In this document: positions 18,458 to 23,312 of the stretch, one piece after another | How the letters are laid out: the number at the start of each line of letters is the position of its first letter | Numbering within the stretch: the stretch's first letter is position 1 | Source of the DNA: JAXHUE01 sp034189655 | GTDB taxonomy: Bacteria; Chloroflexota; Dehalococcoidia; E44-bin15 | Direction: 5' to 3' | Assembly: GCA_034189655.1 (NCBI GenBank) | Contig: JAXHUE010000028.1 | Coordinates: 1 to 23,312, forward strand | Length of the DNA: 23,312 nt | Translations under genes and position numbers: made by a program | Notes under the pieces: generated by a model | Database searches by the model: none | What the model was told of the DNA's origin: nothing | Seen by the model: only the letters and a program-made list of their open reading frames with translations

Positions 18458-19135
18458 ATGAAGAGCATCCTCGGGGAAATCGTACCACGGCTCCTGGCAT
18501 GGCCGACCGCGGAACTATGCAGACGTTGGCCCTCACACTTCACTATCTCAGTGATGAGAACGCTCAACGGAATTCAGCTAAGCCCGGAGCAACTACAGCT
18601 CATCTCCACGACTATAAGGGGAAAGGCCCCCTGCAGACTACTGGTATTCGGCCTGGGCAACGACAGTGTGTTTCTGCAAAACCTCAACCGAGGTGGAACT
18701 ACCATCTTCCTCGAGGACGATAGAGGCTGGTTTCACAAGATTACCACGAGGTCAAAAGGCCTAACGGCCTTCCTGGTCGACTACACTACTCAAAGAAAAG
18801 ACTGGAGGATGCTCCTTGAACACCCATCTCTGTTGAGCATGAGCTTGCCACACGACGTAGAGAATGAAGAGTGGGATGTCATCCTGGTAGACGCACCCAG
18901 GGGCTGGGACGATCAGACCCCCGGCAGAATGGTGAGTATTTTTCTCTCTTCCAGATTGGTCAAGGGTTCAGGTGACATATTTGTCCATGATTGTAATCGA
19001 GAGGTCGAAGCTGTGTACTGCAACAGCTTTCTGAAAAATGAAAACTTGAAAACGGAGATAGAGGCACCAGTCGGCTCTTTGCGGCACTACCACATGGCAA
19101 ATCGCTCCACCTGGCCACATACACTTGGATTCTGA
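18458..19135 (+). CDS. DUF579 / glucuronoxylan 4-O-methyltransferase-like protein
   Basis: 225-residue protein resembling the polysaccharide-biosynthesis DUF579 family (plant GXMT, IRX15), which includes SAM-dependent 4-O-methyltransferases of glucuronic acid side chains on xylan. The family pattern is collinear: FGLGNDS (64-70, SAM-binding glycine loop), GTTIFLEDD (80-88), VDYTTQR (107-113), WDVILVDAPRGW (139-150), PGRM (155-158) and FVHDCNREVE (175-184). No signal peptide or clear membrane anchor is seen, unlike the Golgi-anchored plant forms. ATG 18458 follows an in-frame TGA at 18440, with a weak GAAGG one base upstream. A later start such as ATG 18554 is possible. The gene stands alone beside the gap, less GC-rich than the left block, which suggests transfer. 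The acceptor sugar in a bacterium is unknown. Confidence 0.8.
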   Translation: MKSILGEIVPRLLAWPTAELCRRWPSHFTISVMRTLNGIQLSPEQLQLISTTIRGKAPCRLLVFGLGNDSVFLQNLNRGGTTIFLEDDRGWFHKITTRSKGLTAFLVDYTTQRKDWRMLLEHPSLLSMSLPHDVENEEWDVILVDAPRGWDDQTPGRMVSIFLSSRLVKGSGDIFVHDCNREVEAVYCNSFLKNENLKTEIEAPVGSLRHYHMANRSTWPHTLGF

Positions 19136-19270
19136 GCGTGGTCTATGCCTGCTGGTGAGTAGCCTGCCCACATCTTTTACTGCAAGCTCCTCTGCTAGCC
19201 CATCCAGCAATGAACTCAATTGACCCACTGCCAATTGGTCGGGCGGCCAATGACCCCGAACAACGCTGCA

Positions 19271-19462
19271 TCAATCCTGCTCAATCAACACTGAGTGCTC
19301 GTGCCAAAAATCGACGCTCATTAGTCTGCCTTCAAGGTACTTCTCCTCCCCTAGAAGGCTAAACAAGTGAAATCCGCTGCCCTTCGCTTCTATGCGGATT
19401 ACGTCGCGCATCGCTTCCTTTCTTTCATCTCCGCTACCAAGATAAACGGTTGCTATGCACAT
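19271..19462 (-). CDS. cooT: CooT-like nickel-binding miniprotein
   Basis: 63-residue protein beginning Met-Cys (MCIATVYLGSGDERKEAMRD) and continuing with FSLLGEEKYLEGRLMSVDFW. This is the layout of the CooT family, small proteins with a Cys2 that binds nickel as a dimer in Rhodospirillum rubrum and aids nickel supply to CO dehydrogenase. ATG 19462 lies 16 bases after the cooC stop, with GGGGAGG 5 bases upstream, so it is the last gene of the cooC unit. It is convergent with the DUF579 gene. The 135 bases between them hold a weak ATTGGTC/GGCCAAT hairpin (19234-19251) and no clear terminator. Confidence 0.8.
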   Translation of the reverse strand: MCIATVYLGSGDERKEAMRDVIRIEAKGSGFHLFSLLGEEKYLEGRLMSVDFWHEHSVLIEQD

Positions 19463-19478
19463 CTATACCTCCCCGATC

Positions 19479-20267
19479 CTAGCCTGATAACAGGCGGTCT
19501 GCGACCTGTCTAATGCCCTCGCCTCCGCTTTCTCCAGCCAGCTTATGCCCCTTCAGACACGCCTCAAAGATTTCTGGCCGATAATAGACATGGCCGATCA
19601 CCGGCACGCCTCTCTTGCCCAGCTCCTCTTCGAGCCCCAGGGCCATATCCTGTGAGCCAATCTTATTAAGCACAGCCCACGTGTGCTCCACCCCCGCTCC
19701 TTCTGCCAGACCCTTCACCCTGGCGGCTAGTTCTATCGACTCCAGGGAAGGCTCCACTACCATCAGCACACTATCTATGCTTGTCTCAACACCCCTGCCA
19801 AAATGCTCAACCCCTGCCTCCATGTCAACGATTGCGACCTCATTTGCTCCCAGGTGAAGCTTCTTTAAGAACTCTCGGCTCAGAACGCCCATGGGACAGG
19901 CACATCCTTCGAGGGATTGGAGGATCTTGCCAATGCTGATCATGCTCAGATTGTCTCTCTCGATGATATGCGGGGGGGAAATATCCTTGAGCAGGATCCT
20001 CTCCGTGGACAGAACTTCCATCTTGGGCTCTGATCCCCCAGACGAAAAACCGACCGCCATTCTATCCTTCAGACTCCTTTTTCCTCCCACCAACTCCATG
20101 AGAGGAACCGGTGGGTGGTCGAAGCCAAGCATGCGAAAAAGGCCGGAGTTCGACTCATCTGAGTCAACGACGAGAACGTGGCAACCTCTAGCCTTGAACT
20201 CATTTGCCAGCAAGGTCACGACAGTGCTTTTTCCACTGCCGCCCTTTCCACAGACTGATACTTTCAT
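19479..20267 (-). CDS. cooC: CooC-type nickel-insertion ATPase (CO dehydrogenase maturation)
   Basis: 262-residue MinD/Mrp-class P-loop ATPase of the CooC type, which couples ATP-driven dimerisation to nickel delivery into the CODH C-cluster. Deviant Walker A GKGGSGKST at 7-15, VVDSDESN (33-40), the metal-binding CxC at Cys122/Cys124 (GCACPMG) and switch II DMEAGVEHFGRG (148-159). These features separate it from plain MinD. GAGGG precedes the ATG at 20267. The TGA of the upstream ATPase remnant lies only 12 bases before it, and cooT follows after 16 bases. Its likely clients are the CooS in this window or another Ni enzyme; CooC/AcsF paralogues are not fully separable by eye. Confidence 0.9.
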   Translation of the reverse strand: MKVSVCGKGGSGKSTVVTLLANEFKARGCHVLVVDSDESNSGLFRMLGFDHPPVPLMELVGGKRSLKDRMAVGFSSGGSEPKMEVLSTERILLKDISPPHIIERDNLSMISIGKILQSLEGCACPMGVLSREFLKKLHLGANEVAIVDMEAGVEHFGRGVETSIDSVLMVVEPSLESIELAARVKGLAEGAGVEHTWAVLNKIGSQDMALGLEEELGKRGVPVIGHVYYRPEIFEACLKGHKLAGESGGEGIRQVADRLLSG

Positions 20268-20279
20268 ATCTTCCCTCGC

Positions 20280-20459
20280 TCACCTTACTTTCACTGCCGC
20301 AGCCTGGGAGAGGGCATCGGCGAAACCCCATAACGCTTCAGAGTCATAATGCTCGATGTCACCCTCACCACAGGGCCTGGCAATCGCTGGGTCTACAGGT
20401 ATAGGCCCCAGTAGTGGGGCGCCGCCACAGAGATGAAGGTTCCTTTGAGTCCTCCTCAC
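20280..20459 (-). pseudogene. C-terminal remnant of a Mrp/MinD-like P-loop ATPase
   Basis: A 59-codon frame from GTG 20459, open back to TAA 20480, encodes LCGGAPLLGPIPVDPAIARP and then CGEGDIEHYDSEALWGFADA. This resembles the last third of Mrp/NBP35- or MinD-type ATPases (G.P.LG.IPxDPxIA..C..G.IE.Y). The nucleotide-binding N-terminal part is absent in any frame upstream, so it looks truncated or frame-disrupted. It ends 12 bases before cooC on the same strand. It could be a decayed fusion partner or paralogue of cooC, or an assembly/sequence error. A short functional peptide is less likely. Confidence 0.5.
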
Positions 20460-20480
20460 CTTCTGGAGTATCCCTCCTTA

Positions 20481-20791
20481 TCCCCCTCCCTGTAATCCGC
20501 TCAACAAGTGAGGTAATCTCTCGCCAGCTTTCTCTACCTCCCCCGCCGCCTGCCATATGCTATTATAAATTGGGTCGTCTCCTCTGTTCTAGGCCTTCCC
20601 CGTCCATTTCCCAAATTTCTCGCCATCTCGTTTGTTGTGCCCCACCCACGACGACAGGGTCACTTGAAGCCTTCCTCTTTCATCAGTTGGGGCCCCTTCT
20701 GAACATCATCAGCCGAGGTAATCCCCTCCTCCATCTCATGGTTGACTCGAGCCCATGACCGTCTTCCTTCTGATAGCCTTTCCTTTCCTGG
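20481..20791 (-). other. Degraded or non-coding stretch between the DGC-NifX gene and the ATPase remnant
   Basis: About 310 bases without a convincing gene. On the minus strand, three short frames look faintly protein-like but are mutually out of phase. One, in frame with the upstream gene after its stop, ends in EEGITSADDVQK at a TGA at 20662. One carries DPVVVGGAQQTRW. One starts at ATG 20556 with a glycine-rich N terminus and overlaps the ATPase remnant. None has a good ribosome-binding site. The pattern suits decayed coding DNA or a rearrangement scar. Confidence 0.4.
20562..20590 (-). promoter_or_regulatory. Possible promoter upstream of the cooC-cooT unit
   Basis: On the minus strand, a perfect -10 TATAAT (20567-20562) lies 17 bases after a weak -35, AGAACA (20590-20585). 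Transcription from about 20555 would cover the ATPase remnant, cooC and cooT. The -35 matches at only three of six positions, so this rests mainly on the -10. Confidence 0.4.
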
Positions 20792-21589
20792 CTATACCCT
20801 CAGCACGATATGCTTTCTATTCTCTTCCTTCCCCTTCTCCTCCACTATTCTGTCCATGTTGTCATTGATAGATTCAATTGCGCTACTGAGACTCTCCGTC
20901 CTCACCACGACGCAGACGAACTTCTTAAGCAGCCTCGGGAGATTAGGGCCAAACTTTCTGCCCACGAGGACATCTATGCCCTGTAAGACGGAAGACGTAG
21001 CCCTGGCCTTCTCCGGGTCTCCGTGTATCATTGACTCATCACCTTTGAATTTGACATTTTCCCTCTGCTCGATGAGCTCTCCCCTATTATCGGAAAACCT
21101 GTAAACGTAGAAATACTTGGCCATACCCACATGGTCATCGTTCAAGCTCTCCCCGTCATCCGTGCCAAAAGCTACTAGTAATTCCTCTTCTCCTATATCT
21201 TCCCCTGGAGAAGTATTTTCCAGAAGGACATCGACTTCTTTTCGGATGACCATGTATACCTCCCTCTCTAGATCCTCTGATGGCAACCTCTTTACCTTTC
21301 TGATACCAACTTCTGAGGTGAGCTCAATGTACCGGTCTACTGGCATTCCCTCCCTCTCGGTTAGCTTCTTGCCACATTGGACACCGCAGGCATCGATTAA
21401 AATCCGCTTCTCCGATTTCATGATTTCATTGAGCTTCCAGGGCACTATCACAGCCGGAAGACATCCAATTTTCACGTCATCCGGGTTTTCCCCCCATAAC
21501 CTGATACAGGCCTTTGATGCGGCAACACCTGTTGCACATCCGCCATAGCAGGTAAAAATCAGGAGCTTCCAATTGGACTGTCGGGCCAC
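20792..21589 (-). CDS. Fusion: DGC-type zinc-binding domain + NifX-like cofactor-binding domain
   Basis: 265 residues in two parts. Residues about 8-120 resemble the DGC putative zinc-binding domain: Cys14, Cys18 and Cys28 (CYGGCATGVAASKAC), Cys43 (IGCLPAVI) and Cys68/Cys72 in LIDACGVQCGKK, where the usual DGC reads DAC. Residues about 136-250 resemble the NifX/NifB-C-terminal dinitrogenase cofactor-binding fold: LVAFGTDDGESLNDDHVGMA then KYFYVYRF, GDPEKA (190-195) and LVGRKFGPN (208-216). A role in holding or passing a metal cluster is inferred from these folds. GTG 21589 has AGGAGG 4 bases upstream. It follows the DUF1638 gene by 19 bases, so they form an operon, upstream of cooC-cooT. No nitrogenase gene is in view. 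Confidence 0.8.
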   Translation of the reverse strand: MARQSNWKLLIFTCYGGCATGVAASKACIRLWGENPDDVKIGCLPAVIVPWKLNEIMKSEKRILIDACGVQCGKKLTEREGMPVDRYIELTSEVGIRKVKRLPSEDLEREVYMVIRKEVDVLLENTSPGEDIGEEELLVAFGTDDGESLNDDHVGMAKYFYVYRFSDNRGELIEQRENVKFKGDESMIHGDPEKARATSSVLQGIDVLVGRKFGPNLPRLLKKFVCVVVRTESLSSAIESINDNMDRIVEEKGKEENRKHIVLRV

Positions 21590-21608
21590 TTAACCTCCTA
21601 CTCCCCAC

Positions 21609-22253
21609 TCAAAGTTGCCTGGGCTGAATCTGATCGAGAAGCAGGCTTTTTAATCGGTCCAGGGAGACCGCATAGGGTTCTAGCGGAATCCCCATCCAGT
21701 CGGAGAAATCCAGTATCTCTTCGGGATAGTTCTGCACGTATTCATCCCAGAAACCTATGCCGTCCAGCATGATGGCTCCCCCGGTGTGCCTGGGGAAGTT
21801 CTCGTTGGCCAAGCCCTTATCCCAGTCCTGAAATACATAGCGTCGGTACTTGAGCCACCCAGGGGTCAACCAGTAGACATCTCTACCATCGCGTATTCTC
21901 TCTCTTTCCTCGGCGCTGGCCAGCATGTCCATACAGTGCGTGGCCTTGATTCTAGAGATCCCCGGTCCCTGCTCCTCGATTATCCTGTCTATCGTCCTGT
22001 AGGGGTCGTCGGCGTTAATGTAGCAGAACTTGCCTCCGTAGACCACGATGATCTTCTGAGAGTACTTCCTGGCATTGCCTATTTGCCTCACCAGCTGCTC
22101 CTCGAGCTCTCTAGGGATCTCGTGCCGCCCAGGCTTTGTATAGAGAATTTTCCTGGCATCGAGAAATCCGCTCTCCTTGAGATAGTTTAGCTCTAGGTTG
22201 AGCGTCCCGCACGATACGATAGTATAGTCTTGAAAGGAAGCTGCGTGTGTCAT
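21609..22253 (-). CDS. DUF1638 domain protein
   Basis: 214-residue protein matching the DUF1638 pattern: VSCGTLNLEL (13-22), IIVVYGGKFCYIN (68-80), ATHCMDML (104-111) and VYWLTPGWLKY (126-136). The three cysteines (15, 77, 107) sit at the positions expected of family metal or cofactor ligands. DUF1638 has no established reaction. Relatives are often found near corrinoid methyltransferase and DGC-domain genes in anaerobes. ATG 22253 has GAGGTG 5 bases upstream. It is followed after 19 bases by the DGC-NifX gene and lies 95 bases after trxB on the same strand. No signal peptide or membrane segment is seen. Confidence 0.8.
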   Translation of the reverse strand: MTHAASFQDYTIVSCGTLNLELNYLKESGFLDARKILYTKPGRHEIPRELEEQLVRQIGNARKYSQKIIVVYGGKFCYINADDPYRTIDRIIEEQGPGISRIKATHCMDMLASAEERERIRDGRDVYWLTPGWLKYRRYVFQDWDKGLANENFPRHTGGAIMLDGIGFWDEYVQNYPEEILDFSDWMGIPLEPYAVSLDRLKSLLLDQIQPRQL

Positions 22254-22348
22254 CTCTTCACCTCGAACCTCGCATTACATTCGCATCTACTGCCTATCCC
22301 GCTGCCGCCGTGGCAACCGGAGCCTGGCCGATAATTGAATGGCGCCTG

Positions 22349-23266
22349 TTACCCTCTCCCCTGAAGATACCTGAATGCCGACATGGCAGCGGTGACTCCA
22401 TCGCCGACCGCCGTAGCTACCTGGCGTGGCGAGCTTCTGCGTATGTCGCCGGCGGCAAACACGCCGGGAGCCGAGGTAGCCATTGTCTCGTCAGTGACGA
22501 TATAGCCGGCATCGTCGAGTTCCAGGATGTTGAAAAAGAGATGGCTATTGGGCATGAGCCCCACAGCAATAAAAACGCCATCCACCTTCAGGTTAGATTG
22601 CTGCTCTGTTTTCACATTGCGTAGCCTGAGCTGGTTCACTGCCTCATCGCCGAGGATCTCCTCTATCACCGTATCCCAGATGAAATCCAGCTTCGGCTGA
22701 GCGAAGGCACGCTGCTGTAATACCTGCCCTGCCCGCAACTGGTCTCGCCGGTGTATTACATGGACCTTACTGGCATGCTGGCTCAGCTCAAGGGCATCGG
22801 TGATAGCTGTGTCACCTCCGCCAATAACAGCCACTACCCTGCCGCGAAAGAAAAAGCCGTCGCAGGTGGCGCAATAGGAAACGCCGTGCCCCAGAAGCTC
22901 CTCCTCGCCGGGAACCCCCAGCCTGTAATACTCTGAGCCAGCGGCAACGATTATAGCCCCGGCTTCAAAGCTACCGTCAGTAGTAATCACCGTATAAGGA
23001 GGCCCAGGAGTCAGGCTGGTAACACCAGCCGTTATCGTCTCCAACCCATATTTAGTCGCCTGCTGGTGCATAAGCGAGCCCAGCTCAAAGCCGGAGACCC
23101 CCTCTGGGAAGCCGGGGTAGTTCTCCACCCGCGTAGCATTGACTATCTGCCCCCCGAATATCCCCCGCTCAATCAATAGGCTTCTCAGCCCAGCCCGCGA
23201 CGTATAGAGGCCGGCAGTGAGGCCAGCAGGGCCACCACCTACAACAATCACTTCATAGTCGACCAT
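22349..23266 (-). CDS. trxB: Thioredoxin reductase
   Basis: 305-residue FAD/NADPH thioredoxin-disulfide reductase, which reduces thioredoxin in the cytoplasm. FAD site GGGPAG (10-15), redox-active Cys132-A-T-Cys135 (SYCATCDGFF), NADPH site GGGDTA (149-154) with HRRDQLRAGQ (172-181), whose HRR residues usually bind the NADPH 2'-phosphate, and the FAD-closing APGVFAAGDIR (266-276). Length and motif order are normal. GAGAGGT lies 8 bases before ATG 23266. The 46 bases upstream show no clear promoter, so it may be read from outside the window. The 95 bases after it, before the DUF1638 gene, show no strong terminator. Confidence 0.96.
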   Translation of the reverse strand: MVDYEVIVVGGGPAGLTAGLYTSRAGLRSLLIERGIFGGQIVNATRVENYPGFPEGVSGFELGSLMHQQATKYGLETITAGVTSLTPGPPYTVITTDGSFEAGAIIVAAGSEYYRLGVPGEEELLGHGVSYCATCDGFFFRGRVVAVIGGGDTAITDALELSQHASKVHVIHRRDQLRAGQVLQQRAFAQPKLDFIWDTVIEEILGDEAVNQLRLRNVKTEQQSNLKVDGVFIAVGLMPNSHLFFNILELDDAGYIVTDETMATSAPGVFAAGDIRRSSPRQVATAVGDGVTAAMSAFRYLQGRG

Positions 23267-23312
23267 AATCGAGACCTCTCCGTTTCCTGGCTAGTGAAGT
23301 GTCCTGGACAAC

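Noticed and set aside
18968..19270. In-frame continuation of about 100 codons after the cooT TGA, with a helical-looking stretch containing QLSSLLDGLAEELAVKD
   Set aside because: CooT proteins normally end here, no ribosome-binding site precedes the TTG at 19234, and most of the frame is antisense to the DUF579-like gene. No selenocysteine signal was seen.
20365..20556. 63-codon minus-strand frame from ATG 20556, just after a TATAAT
   Set aside because: It overlaps the better-supported ATPase remnant in another phase, is glycine/arginine-rich without motifs and lacks a ribosome-binding site. A leaderless start cannot be excluded.
20660..20734. 24-codon minus-strand frame containing EEGITSADDVQK, resembling a segment of 3-hydroxyacyl-CoA dehydrogenases
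   Set aside because: Too short, with no ribosome-binding site and similarity only over a few residues. Treated as part of a degraded stretch.

Overview
The window looks like chromosomal DNA of an anaerobic Chloroflexi bacterium, most likely class Dehalococcoidia. The grounds are a stand-alone rpoB-rpoC pair with lineage-type insertions, high GC on the left, a Ni-Fe CO dehydrogenase, a tungsten-type aldehyde oxidoreductase and bacterial-style promoters. The taxon is an inference from gene content, because no 16S gene is present. A run of exactly 100 N at 18311-18410 shows that this is a scaffold. The order and distance of the two sides are therefore only as good as the scaffolding.

Left block (1-18310, GC-rich). 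rpoB and rpoC form a tight transcription unit behind a TTGACA-N17-TATCAT promoter and a leader with two sets of short tandem repeats. Convergent to rpoC, sharing its stop-codon palindrome, is larB (nickel-pincer cofactor synthesis). larB is divergent from cooS (CO dehydrogenase catalytic subunit), so two nickel-related genes share one control region. After a strong hairpin comes an unusual single-frame fusion of an RNA m5U methyltransferase (RumA/RlmD type) with a Maf nucleotide pyrophosphatase. Convergent to it are an aldehyde:ferredoxin oxidoreductase-family gene and an FMN-dependent nitronate monooxygenase/FabK-like gene. Next is a NatA/NatB-like ABC exporter pair, whose promoter abuts a truncated IS3-type transposase remnant at the assembly gap.

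Right block (18411-23312, visibly less GC-rich up to about 22.3 kb). It opens with a bacterial homologue of the DUF579/glucuronoxylan 4-O-methyltransferase family, best known from plants. A minus-strand run follows, in transcription order: trxB (thioredoxin reductase), a DUF1638 protein, a fused DGC-type zinc-binding plus NifX-like protein, a degraded stretch, the C-terminal remnant of a P-loop ATPase, cooC (CODH nickel-insertion ATPase type) and a CooT-like nickel-binding miniprotein.

Working together: cooS on the left and cooC/cooT on the right fit a CO/CO2-redox enzyme and its nickel maturation set. The DUF1638 and DGC-NifX genes directly upstream of cooC-cooT suggest a wider metal- or corrinoid-cofactor handling island, and this is the best candidate here for an undescribed system. 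larB points to a second nickel cofactor (the Lar pincer nucleotide), but no larA, larC or larE is visible.
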